Shown here one piece after another: positions 22,201 to 33,174 of a DNA stretch of 64,000 nt. A model generated the notes under the pieces. It had not been told where the DNA came from. It did not search any database and saw nothing but the letters and a program-made list of their open reading frames with translations. Location: the NCBI GenBank assembly GCA_000708835.1, contig DF236992.1, positions 142,513 through 206,512 on the forward strand, written 5' to 3'. Source of the stretch: Klebsormidium nitens (taxonomy: Eukaryota; Streptophyta; Klebsormidiophyceae; Klebsormidiales; Klebsormidiaceae). A program made the position numbers and the translations under genes. The first letter of the stretch is position 1. The number at the start of each line of letters is the position of its first letter.

Positions 22201-23828
22201 CTCCATAAGCAGTATGGGTCAGCGGAACCGAAGAACTACACGGAAACTCAAGTAACGATGACTCATGCATTCGCCGTCGAGTGGCGCCCACGTTTCTAAG
22301 ATCGTTACCTCAATCGCGTGCGGGTGAGTTCCGAGTCCATGATTGCATCTGCTGGAACGTTCTGCAAGATGCTGCGGCGAGTGAGTCAGCCTACTGATCA
22401 GAACGGCAACTGATACAATGGAAGTGGCCGCTTATGAGCTTCATAAGTTCGAAGTTAAGTAGCATGCATGTGCAGAAGCGTTAATGTCTGATTTTATCAT
22501 TGCAAACGCCGTAGGCACATCTCGATCCAGCTTACCGGCAGGTTTCTCAAACGATGCAGAAAGCTTTACGAGGATTTGTTCCGTATGCTAAGTGATCAGG
22601 GAAGTCTGGAGGAACTCCGGCTTAAAGGCTCATTCCTATGATATTCAAAGCGGAGGCCTAGTATTGCGTACAGTCCTAAACAGATCATGTGGCAAAACGA
22701 TTTCAGACAAGCTGTCAGATCAGAACCAGGCCCAATACGTCACGAGCCTGCAGTACTACCTGCGCTATATGCACTGTAAGCACTTCAGTAACGTCTAGCA
22801 TTTACCAAGCGAGTCGTGCATTGGTCTACTTCAGGGTTCACAACGTGAAACGTACGTAGGCGACAGTCAGCTCGCCACATTTAGGAACAAAGCATGCGGT
22901 CATGCTGGCGCTGACCTCCAGAAAGAACCTTAAGTTCTGATCGTGCGGCGAGACTATCTGGATCATCCGAATCATTTGGATCTTTGATGATCATTGTCAG
23001 GAGACTTCAGGTTCCACACTGCCAGCGGCCAAATATATGCAAGCTGGCAGCCATAGAGTCCGGAAGTTCATAGGTATTGCGCGGCGAATCGGTGCCGGCG
23101 TCTCTTTGCTTCAATGATTGCCACGTTGCAAGCAAGTCATGGGTTCCGTAGTCCACGTGCATGAACCACATGCACATCCATATGCCCCACGTGGACAGGC
23201 CGACATCTCTTTTGCCGACAACTTTGGCGACCGAGCACTTGGCTTATTGGTTTAACAAAGTCGCTTGCGAACTGGGTAATTATACAGGGGAGTCCCTGTT
23301 TGAAGCTTTGTCTCGTAATGATTGCCCGTCTCAGTCCTGGTCCGACTCCTGCCGACCCTTGCTCAGTCACAGCCTGCCTGCTACCTGCTCTTATACGAAG
23401 TAAATCCGCGCAGCATTGCTCAGAGTGATGTCAGTCAGGTTTTCCTGGAGAGACCCTGCTCAGTGGTCAGTCTTCAGCGGAAATGCAGGTCTTGTCTTCG
23501 GGCCGCGCCCGACAGAGCAACAATGCTGCTCAGCATTGCCTCACTCCGAGGATGAGAGGAGGTTGGACCAATGTAGCTGAAAGGCTTGTTGCAAAGCCGC
23601 TGTTTGTTTGGGTTCATGACATTAGCATGTACAAATTGTCCCGTGCTTCGGGATTCCGCTTTCTTGCTCTGTAGCTGTTTCCAAGACGTCCATTCAATCA
23701 CGAAGCTTGCGCAAGGTCAACTTCTGCTGTGTGCGCCAAGTAGGGTGATCAGTTCCGTCCACTCCTCCTCCACAAGCAGACCGATCAAAGCACCATCCTA
23801 TTCGTCGAGCTCCTTCTTGTCCACCGCC
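22201..23828. other. Intergenic, upstream of the formamidase-family gene
   Basis: No gene supported; open frames are short and overlapping. The right part (about 23100-23828) is the likely promoter and 5' UTR region of the next gene and contains the paired G-boxes listed separately. Confidence 0.4.
23151..23196. promoter_or_regulatory. Inverted pair of G-box motifs
   Basis: gtccacgtg at 23151-23159 and cacgtggac at 23188-23196 form an inverted pair, each holding a CACGTG core (23154-23159 and 23188-23193). CACGTG is bound by plant bZIP and bHLH factors. The pair lies about 640-675 bp upstream of the formamidase-family start codon, so a regulatory role is plausible but inferred. Confidence 0.4.
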
Positions 23829-26800
23829 ATGGCACGCTTTGGCCCCAAAATGATCATCACGCTCACGCTCCTCGCAATGCTGGGCGTCACCTCAGCTCAG
23901 GAGCCACTGGCAGCTCCCAGCCCTTCGGACGCCCCTTCAGCTCCTGCGGACGCCCCTTCAGCTCCTGCGGACGCTCCTTCAGCTCCTTTGGACGCCCCTG
24001 CTCCCATTGTGGCTGCCGCCACCCCTGCGGACGCCCCTGCTCCCATGGTGGCCGCCGCCAACCCTGCGGACGCCCCTGCGCCTATGTCCGCTGCCACTCC
24101 TGCGGACGCCCCAAACCCACTCCTCATTTCAGCAACGCCTCCCGAGGCTGCTCCTCCCGCCACTGTCCCAACCACTGCGCCCCGCTCCATCGGCATCTCG
24201 CCGAGCTCCCCTGTGGCGTCAGCAGCTGCCGCGACCTCCGCTCCCTTCACTGGTCCTGTCCCTGTCGCCACTCCAAGCACCACTCTGCCTCCACAATGCA
24301 GCGGGCCGTCAACGTCGTACCTTACGGCAAACAGCAGCACAGTCAATTGGTGAGCTCCTCAGAGGCCGGCTATGGGATGCCTCTGAGGTTGTGGATGGTG
24401 GCACTCGGATTGAGAGGCTGGGAGAATCAGGATTTGTGCAAGCTTGGGGTTTGGTAGCTCCACTTTTTGACACCCAAGAAGTCTCCAATTGCCTACCTCC
24501 ACAATGAGGAACGTCAGCAAGCTCGCCAGCTTCTTGGCAGGAAACTGTCCATGCATGCATGTTCCAGTTCAGCAACATTTACATTATCAAGTGTGATTGT
24601 GATTTCTTTGAACCAATAGTCATGATTGTGACCCCTTTTCTGTAAGGACTGAGGACTTTCACTCTCCCCCACCAGATCATAGCAAATCAATGAAATTGCA
24701 CTTCAGGAGACTGACAGCTGTTCTTTCATGCTGTAGGGGCTTCTACGATCTGTTCAAGGATCCGGTGGCGTACATCCAGTCTGGTGATGTTATCACTGTT
24801 GAGGTGGTGACACACGAGGCAGGCAATGACTGGGCCAAGATGATCCAGGTGAAACCACCAAGCTCAATACATTCAGCATTCTGGAGCTGGAACAAATTAT
24901 GACATTTTGAGGGGTTGCAGTGCATACAGAAGTGAGATACATGAGTTTACCAGTTAGTCCCTTCAGCTGCTACCAGCTCCTCAAACTTTGTCTCAATGTG
25001 CCAGCTTCAGATGACACTGATCTGCTAAACTTGTCGCAAGACAAAGACTTTTAGAAAGTCACACACTGTGCTCCTGGTCGCAAGTATCAGGGCTTCACAT
25101 CGTCTAGCGTCCTTGAGTTGTTCAACATCTATTTTCATGAGTAGTCAAGGCTTCTCAAGCGGTCGGATTTTGTTTGAGAATTATTACTTTTGCTTACTCT
25201 TTTGATTTTTTCAGGGGGATCCTGGTGTGAGTGACATCTATTACTGGGCAACAGGCACCCCCATTACCACCAAGAATGTTCCAAAGTATCCAGGGTCTGG
25301 CTCGCACGTTGTGACGGGGTAAGACGGTGCCTTCATCTTTGAGGCAACATGTCGTTTGGTCCAACTTGGGGTTTTGACAATCTCGAGAATGTATGTTGAA
25401 CCAATGTGGACTTGTCTGTCTCTGCAAACATCCAAGCTTTCTATGGATGGAAGTGATTAAAGGATCAGCCCAAGAATGCATGGACAAAATAAAGGAACCA
25501 TGACAGCTCAAGAAGCCATGGCACAATTCAGAGAAACAAGTCGATCTTCCAAAGCTCAGCAACAGGTTATCAAAGTCGTAAACTCGCCACTTGTCAGAGC
25601 GCTGACAAACATATCGCCCCTGGTAAGTGCAGCCTCTTAGCCAACTTCTTTCTTATGCAGGCCCATCTATGTGTGCGGTGCACAGCCTGGAGATGTGTTG
25701 CAGGTAAGGATGAGCCTGCCAGGACCGCAACTACAAGCACCAAGAGAAGTGCAACTACAATTTGCATAACCTTCCAACTATTTGCTGGATGACAACGGGT
25801 TTGCAATCCAGCTGCTCTTCGTTGGCCTCTACTCCTCCTCAGCACGGACCTTGAAAAAGCTTTGGGCCTAATCAGGTCTTCGCAATCGAATTCCTCTTTC
25901 CTCTGGCTATGAATCTCCATAATTACAATAGATAACCTTCTTCTAACACCAATGATCAGGCCCGAGCAGACTTTTGAGCACCGGACGAAAGCTGCTTGTC
26001 ATGTCAGCTCTACCAAAGTTGGACTGCCAAAGGGAGCTTACAATTCACCACTTCTCTCTTGCGTATAGGTGGAGATCCTGTCCGTCAAGCCTCGAGTCAA
26101 CCCAGCGAGCGGCAAAACGTATGGAGCCAACAGACAGGCATTTTTTGGGTGAGGCTTACGAACGTCCTGTTATTGTCTTCAACTGTAGCGGTCTGCATTC
26201 CATCATCGACCCGCATACTGAGAATGTTTTCGTGGCCTTTCCAAGAAATCACTCCTTTGAAGGCTCCTACTAGCCCCCTCATTTACACGAGACCCTCCAC
26301 AAAGGTAACCATTTCGCTCCAGGGAGGTAACTTCTTCTGCTTCACAAAGGGGTCTCTCTCGTTCCTAAATGTTGTTTCTTTTCGCTCAAAACGGCAGCTT
26401 TTTGTGTGTCTCTTCAATTCAGGTAGCGTAAGCTCTAGGTATAGTAAGCGCATACCCTAACACTGAAAACCTTACCCTCAAAAACCGTACCCACCCTAAA
26501 ACCCCAAACTAACCCCACCCGTCTCAGGCTGCTTGGCTTACTTTACCTAAAGCTTATTTTTCCTGAATCAAAGTTTTATGCTTTTTTCACGCCGTGTGCA
26601 GTTACCAAGCTCGGGCTGGTCACAGGGACGGCAGCGCCTGGAACAACTCCATCATTACAATCTACGACATATCAGAGGATAAGGACGGCATGTGGTAAGT
26701 GCGTCCTTGCCACGTGGTCGAAGACTCGAGTAAAGGTGATGATAAGCCACGAAAACAGAAAGCTCCGACTGACACTGAATCCCGGACCCAGAAAGCACCC

Positions 26801-29800
26801 GCTCTGCACCCTACCCACCCTTACCCCCAAACTAACCCCACCCGTCCCAATGCGGTTACCTTGTTCTCATCTTCAGCTAGCTTATTAGCTTTCTTTATAT
26901 GAAATTGATTTGAAAAGCCCTAATGCTTTCCGCAGCGTTTGCTTTTCCCCGGCGTTTCGCAGCTGCTTTTGCATGCGGATATAGGTGTCGCACAGAGATG
27001 AGTCCTCCTTCTTCGATATCAAAGGGTCTCCGCTCGAATATCCATCGACTGACGGCACGACGTCTCTCCGTTCCAGGGCACTCCCCGTCTACCAATTCGA
27101 GGTTCCCAAGATGCTTGATCCCAATGGTGGCGGCAACCTTGCGTTGCAGAACATCAACAACGGAGTGGTAGTGCCGCACCCCGTCAAGTGAGTGCGTGAA
27201 ACAAGCTCCAAAGATTCGTTGCTTCCTTGCAGGCCGTTTTTCGAGGCTGACAGGAATGACATAACCTTCATATCCTTCAATCAGATATTAAGGATTCACA
27301 TTTTCAGGGGTCGTTGGGAGTTCAAGAGACAATGCAAGGACGCAATCGGACCCGATATTAGTATGTCTAGACAGGACTCTACCCATCCTTGGGTTCTCTT
27401 TTGCCAAACCGCGGAAGTCCCTCTGTTCCGAGGGGTAGTGCGCACTTCGTGCGCACTCTATTTTGATTAACGTGATGCTGATGATTGTTTCAAGAACAAC
27501 ATAAGCAACAGCGGAACTCTTCCTTGAGCTTGTCGAATTGGGCCTTCCTTGCAGCTACGGGATCAACAACAACGAGGCGCTCACCCTCCCGTATCCTGCG
27601 GGCTTCCAAACCACGCTGGTGAGTGCCAATATCAAGAGAAAGACCTTTTCTGATCCTCGTTTGACACGTGTCTGATCCTAATTGCCGTGTCTCATGCATT
27701 TCAGACCGGGGGACTCGTCGAGGCGCCGGCACTTTGACGAGTGCAGCAGCTGCATAAGCCGACCTTCGGAGGGAGGTGTTGCCTTATAGAACTTGCCGGT
27801 GCGAATTGTTGAAGAGAAAACGCACCTTTCGTCAAGCGAATCGCGAGGGGCTGTCTTCTGCTTGATTACTAGGAAGAAAGGCTGAAGCTGAGGATCTCAC
27901 GAGCTCATGATCTGTCTTCTTCGGCGTGCAGAATCAGAGCACGCCCATCAATTACCTGACGGATCCGCTCAACTACCGCATCCCGCTGCGGCCACACTTG
28001 GGTATCATGGGTGAGAGGCGCACTCCTAAACCCCTTTGGATGATCAAAACCATTTTATAACGAAGTCGATTACTAGTAGATGCTCCCGTTTCAGGTTCGT
28101 TCGCAGAAGTCCCCCGCTAGGGATCGACGCAGAAGAAGGATCATTTCTTGTAAATGGTGCTTCATTCTGGTCAGAATTCGTAATGGTGAGAGTTGCATAC
28201 TCGAGTTCGAATAGTGGATCCTCGCGTTACAAATTCGTTCACTTCAGTTCCCTGCTAGGAATCGACGCAGAAGAAGGATTCCATCATTTCTTGTGAATGG
28301 TGCTTCATTCTGGTCAAAAGAATAAATGTGACAGTTGGCCGTCTGAATTTCGCTGCAGGAGTGATGCCGGCTAACGGCCAAAACTACCTGACTGGAGCGC
28401 CGAATGGAACCAGGGGCGCATCTGCTGTGCCCCCCAGTCGATTTGGAGGGAACATCGACGTGAGCCCAAACACACAGACGGAGAAGCTCGCTCAGCTTGT
28501 TGTTCATCTTCTTGCCCCTCGATCCTGCTTGCGCACGAAATTCGTTGCAAGCATCCAGCCCTCGAATCTGCAGTGCTTCTGTTTGCAAATCGACAAGCGA
28601 CAAGCGCTTAAGAGACGTTCGTGTTTTGAATAGTCTATGAAATGTAATAAAGGTTTGACGATTTTGTCAAAGGCTGAAACGAAAGCTGAAGACATGTTTA
28701 GCGTTTTTGATAGTCTGTGGAATGTAACAAAGGTTCCGAGGATTTCGTCAAATGCTGTGGGCTAAAAAGAAAGCGTTGCGACTTGTCCAGGACTGGCGTA
28801 TTGGACCAGGCACCACCATGTATTACAGTAAGGCTATTTGAGAGCTTGATGCGCCAGCAAGTTTCTTGACGCTTGTCCCAAATGTTGCACTGCCATGCTT
28901 CATTCAAGGAATGCGCTGGGGACGCTTGATCTGGATGTCTCTTAACGACCAGCCCGCGAGTGGCCATTTCGATCGAATAACTTTTCGATGATCATTTCTT
29001 AGTCATTCGAGGCGCTTTGAGGTTTGGTAGAAAACAGTTCGGTCGGAAACGTCGATCGATCAATTGGGGCAGCTCCCCACCTGAACCCAGCTCCACGTCC
29101 TTTGAATGGTTCGCATCCATTGCCCTCTGCCAAGCGCAAACGCGGATCCGGAACGGCTGCTGGCGACGTCGCTGGGTAGTTAAGGCGAGAGAGTCGTCGC
29201 CGCCTTTCCGACCCATTGCCTTAACACGGTTTATCCAGTTGCCAGAAAGAAGGACGTTTATGTCGAATCGCGTGAAACGTGCGTGCTAACTGTTCGTTTC
29301 TTGCGCAGCCGTTGAAACCGACGGAGCGAGGCTCGTCATGGCGGACACACACGCCGCCCAGGTGAGCCACCTGTCCTTCTCTTAAAGTTCTCACGGCAGC
29401 CACGTGTCCTTCTCCCATCGCTCTCTACTAGAGCCAAGTCTCAAAAGGCCTGTTCGCGGGTCCATAAGCAGACTCGCCCGTGCAACACGGGTGTAGTCAA
29501 GCCTAAACTTGAACGGCGTGTTCGACGTCTTCAACTTCTCGTCCCTGTGCTCGCGCGCTGCTGCATCATTCTCGTGCGCGCGCACTCCTTTAGGGCGACA
29601 GCGAGCTTCAGGGCACCGCGAAATCCAACCGTCCCGCTCGCGCGCTTTTGCATTATTAACGCGCGAACGCACTCCTGCAGGGCGACAGCGAGCTCCAGGG
29701 CACCGCAATCGAAACGTCTTTCGACGTGACCGTCCAAGTGAGCACTCTCAAGGCGGCCGACCTTCCGGATGCGGTGCAAGGGCTCAGCTTCCCGCTGCTC

Positions 29801-31251
29801 GAGACGCCAGATGAATACATCGTCCACGGGTGAGCTCGTCTTTCAAACGTTCAGTTTCTCGAGAGAAGAGATCTTCATAAGGGCTGAGAGAAGGCAATAA
29901 AGACTGCCACTTTTCGGCCGGATTTGAGCCCTCGGTCGGGGTGTCTTAAGCACTGTTCCAAAGGAATGGATTGATACTGCCGGTTACGAAACGAGTTCCC
30001 AGAAAGGCAGGCGTTTTGACGGTCGGACGCACCTCTAAGTGTTAGGCGGTTGCTTTCGACGTAAGTCCCATCGTCTCCGTCTTGTGCAGTCTATTTTGAT
30101 GGACAGTTCGGCTGCTGACCAGGCTGATTCTTGATTCTGGTCTCAGGTTGTTGGACAAATAACCGGGCTTCAGCCTTGTTTCAAAGCTGGTCACCCCCCA
30201 ACCCTAGTTATTGGAGAATAATCACTTCTTAACCAGACATAGCCAGCACATAACCATCCCTGGTTAAAGGCCAATGAGTTCCGTAAACGATCTATTTCGT
30301 GCAGGTATACGTACCAGAACTACCTGGACAATCTGACGGTCCCCAGCACCATCACTGTTGCGGGTGCGGACTTGAACGGGGCTTTTGCGGGCGCGTATAA
30401 CAAGTCACGTGACTTTCTCATGGACGTCTTCGGACTGTCCGAAAACGTGGCACTCTCGATCATCACCACGTCCGTAGACTACAGCGTCTCCCAGGTGGTC
30501 GACAGCAACTGGTAAGCTGGTCAAGGTCAAGGTTTTAAGGTTAAGGTTAAGTTGAAGGTTCCGCGTCGACCGGAGACTGCTTAGGCTCACTAGCTCCGCA
30601 TCTTTGGTCCGCATACAGTTTTGAACAGTACCGCTCTAGCTGTACCGGGTCTGTACCTTGCAGACCATGTGATCGATCGAAGCGTCCTCATTGGTCCTGA
30701 GGACCGGAGATGAGCGCTCACCCATTTGATCGATGCGGAAACTATTACGGCCACGTGTCACCACCTTATCAAGCACGTGCTCGCTTCGACAGACTGAGTC
30801 CAGTGAATCCTGGACGAGCTGTCACAAGTCCAAATTTTGAGCAAATGAAAGTTCTGAGCAGATGAAAATAAAAAACTTCAATCTTTCCACTGGCATATAT
30901 CTCTTGGCCCTTCCTGCCGGCTGCTGTGTCGCTTCCTTCTTCTCCGAGCACCCCAAGCTTCCAGCACTGCTTCTCGACCCACCGATAGGCGTTGTTTTGT
31001 CGAGGAGAAGGTTTGCGGCTGAACTCTGGACCGTTCTTTGCATGAGCAGGGGGGTTCACGCTGCAATCAAGAAAAACGTTTTCTCCCAGTCCGTGGGGAA
31101 CCGCAAGCTGCTCGAGTTTTATGCGGACACGCATGGAATCACGCGTACGTCCACGTCATTCATGGACACCGCGCGTCGCCAGGCCGAGCTGCGGACGGCC
31201 GCGGCGGCCCGCAAGTGGTCTCTCGAGAAGCTGTTGAAACGGTTCTTCTGA
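23829..31251 (+). CDS. Secreted acetamidase/formamidase-family protein with Ala/Pro-rich N-terminal domain
   Basis: Predicted amide hydrolase of the FmdA/AmdA family, releasing ammonia from formamide or acetamide-like substrates; the actual substrate is unknown. Fifteen exons: 23829-24349, 24737-24848, 25215-25318, 25661-25703, 26069-26148, 26602-26694, 27077-27187, 27555-27618, 27932-28010, 28359-28459, 28791-28827, 29309-29361, 29681-29829, 30305-30511 and 31050-31251. All phases agree and give 651 aa. Residues 1-23 are a signal peptide. About residues 25-160 are Ala/Pro/Ser/Thr-rich, with repeated P-A-D-A-P and S-A-P units like arabinogalactan-protein glycomodules. The enzyme domain shows S-G-D-V-I-T-V-E, H-E-A-G-N-D-W, P-P-S-R-F-G-G-N-I-D, D-W-R-I-G-P-G-T-T-M-Y-Y and D-T-H-A-A-Q-G-D-S-E-L-Q-G-T-A-I-E. 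The family signature usually reads G-D-G-E; here Gly is Ser. Several introns hold tandem repeats. Confidence 0.9.
26470..26850. repeat. Duplicated CCCTAA-like block flanking exon 6 of the formamidase gene
   Basis: A C-rich block in intron 5 (about 26470-26525) recurs in intron 6 (about 26800-26850), sharing the string ccaaactaaccccacccgtc. Exon 6 (26602-26694) itself is present once. The block contains scattered CCCTA and CCTTACCC words but no regular telomeric array. Confidence 0.6.
28091..28316. repeat. Tandem duplication in formamidase intron 9
   Basis: Two copies, about 28091-28174 and 28231-28316, share gatcgacgcagaagaagga and gaatggtgcttcattctggt with minor changes, at a spacing of about 140 bp. 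They are intronic and not coding. Confidence 0.75.
28610..28775. repeat. Tandem duplication in formamidase intron 10
   Basis: Two degenerate copies about 80 bp apart (about 28612-28685 and 28692-28774), aligned on tttgaatagtctatgaaatg and ttttgatagtctgtggaatg. They lie just before the very short exon 11 (28791-28827). Confidence 0.7.
29555..29680 (+). repeat. Decoy copy of the exon 13 acceptor and exon start (formamidase gene)
   Basis: The intron 3' end plus the first about 25 nt of exon 13 occur twice. The decoy exon start is at 29594 (after ctccttTAG) and the real one at 29681 (after cctgcAG), 87 bp apart. Both continue ggcgacagcgagct, and upstream both share the tcgcgcgct ... gcgcactcct frame. 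The decoy diverges after gggcaccgcg. Confidence 0.85.
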
Positions 31252-33174
31252 GCAGACTGTTTGCTCACCGGCGAAGTCTTGCTTCTCAGACTGTATTTAA
31301 GCATCCGACATTGCCAAGCGACTGTACTTCAAAGGCTATAAGGTTAAGCGGCTGGAATCAAGATCACGCGTAGTTGAAAACAAGATGCGCGCGGGTTGTG
31401 CACGCAAGTCAAAGGCTCGGGACATTCTTCGAGTCAGCTGCCTTACATTTTGGATCACGGCGTACTAAATCGGATGCATAGCCGCGCCAGGCTAGGTAGT
31501 GATTAAGGCGCTCGAGAAATAGTCGTGGCCTTGCGTGATGCGGATAAAGAAGCACCAAGGACTCACGCCCTTCAAAAGGTTGCGGAAACACGGGTACAAG
31601 TTAAGCATACGCACACAGTAAGCAACGCGTCATGGATGCGCATGTGCCAGCACGGCCTCAAGCATGGGCTGCGCCTGAAGTCGATCCTAGCCAATGTCAA
31701 TAAGCTAAGTTTCAATGAGTAGCACGGCGAGCTGGAGCAGGGTCATATGTCGGATCGGTTCGGATCATTCTGATCAGACATTACCGTGCACCCGCGGCAA
31801 AACTGCGTAGTATGTTTCAGCAGAACATGTAACCACTGCACTGAATGAAAACGTCTTGCCTCTTGCAAGTGGAGCCTGCGCCTAAATCATGTTCTCTGCC
31901 TGCGCTCTTATTTGCAATATATTGATACGTGTGAGTCAATTAATGCATGATCATTCGCTCAGTTTGTTCAAGAGCCGTATACCCGTGAGAATTCAAGCTC
32001 GACATTGAGAATCCAAGCTGAGTGACAATGATTGCGCTTGCTATATGACGAGTTTCACTTGTTGAGTCACAGTGCCGCAGTGCCTTGATCACGAGATATT
32101 TACAAGGATATAGACAGCAACACGTGATCGTGGCCCAAGCATACACCCCGCATTGATTGACCGACTGGTACGGCATGAAACGCGGATGCAATTGCTGTTT
32201 GAGAAATCACTGCCAACACGCCCCGGCCATGGCACTTTGTAGTGTCAAACGTAAACCTCGAGGCACCAAGTCTTTCTTCGGAGGAAAGTCAAGAGCTATT
32301 CAAACCGCGAAGGCCGATGCGGATCTGATAGATGCTTCAAAGGTTGATCAGGATCATTTATGTCAATCTCCACCAACACTAAAGCATCACAACTATGCAC
32401 GAAGGCTTTTACAGTGGTCTTGCCACAATTGTACGGCCGAGCACAGCCATTGAAGGACAGAATTCATGCCTGAATGTCAGAAGCAGGCGCAGCTCGCCAA
32501 CAACTCATCCCTGCAAGTCATGCACAACAGCACATCAGATGACAGGTAGGCAAGCAAGCAAGCTCGAAGAAAACTGTCTTCACCAAACGGGCGAGATCCT
32601 CACTTTCGTGTGGGCTTTTTGAGTTCAGCCCATAATAGTGCAAGTTTGCAGCCAGAACAACGACTTTGCTCAAAGTCACGCTCGTTCTAGACGCAGGCCA
32701 GGCGGTTCCAATCGGCCACCCAAAGTGATCGCTATCGAGATAATGCAGGAGTACTTCGAACAGGTAATCGATCAGTTGAGCGCATCCCGGACACCTCACC
32801 TTTTTAGCATGGCAGATGTTGGTGTAGATGATCGAGTTCTCGGCCCAAGTGCTGACGACGCACAAGCCTATTCCTGCAATGTCGCCGTGCTTGTTCGATC
32901 CGTCTCCACCAGGTCTGGGCTATCCACCCTCATCCATTTGCCTGTCCCTCATTTATCAGAACTCGGGCTTGCAGGTCATTACCCGAACTGCCTATACTTT
33001 GCCTATACTCAAGGGCGCGACTCTTCCCTCCTTCCGCCACGGGCAACTGCCGAACAATTTCTGCAGGCATCAGCTCGCACTGTCTCCTCTACCATTGCGC
33101 AGCCTGGAAAGAGCTAAAACAAGACGCGCCCACTCCGCTCAGCTGAACCAATTCCCTCTTTGCTGTGCTTTCAA
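31252..33174. other. Intergenic between convergent genes
   Basis: Lies between the 3' ends of the formamidase-family gene and EXOSC8, so it should contain both 3' UTRs. I see no further gene. The longest frame (159 codons, 32638-33117) has no recognisable domain and is contradicted by overlapping frames. Confidence 0.45.

Noticed and set aside
30520-30560. AAGGTT/TTAAGG simple repeat as an interstitial telomere
   Set aside because: The units are irregular and do not match a TTTAGGG array; it is a short low-complexity stretch at the start of an intron.
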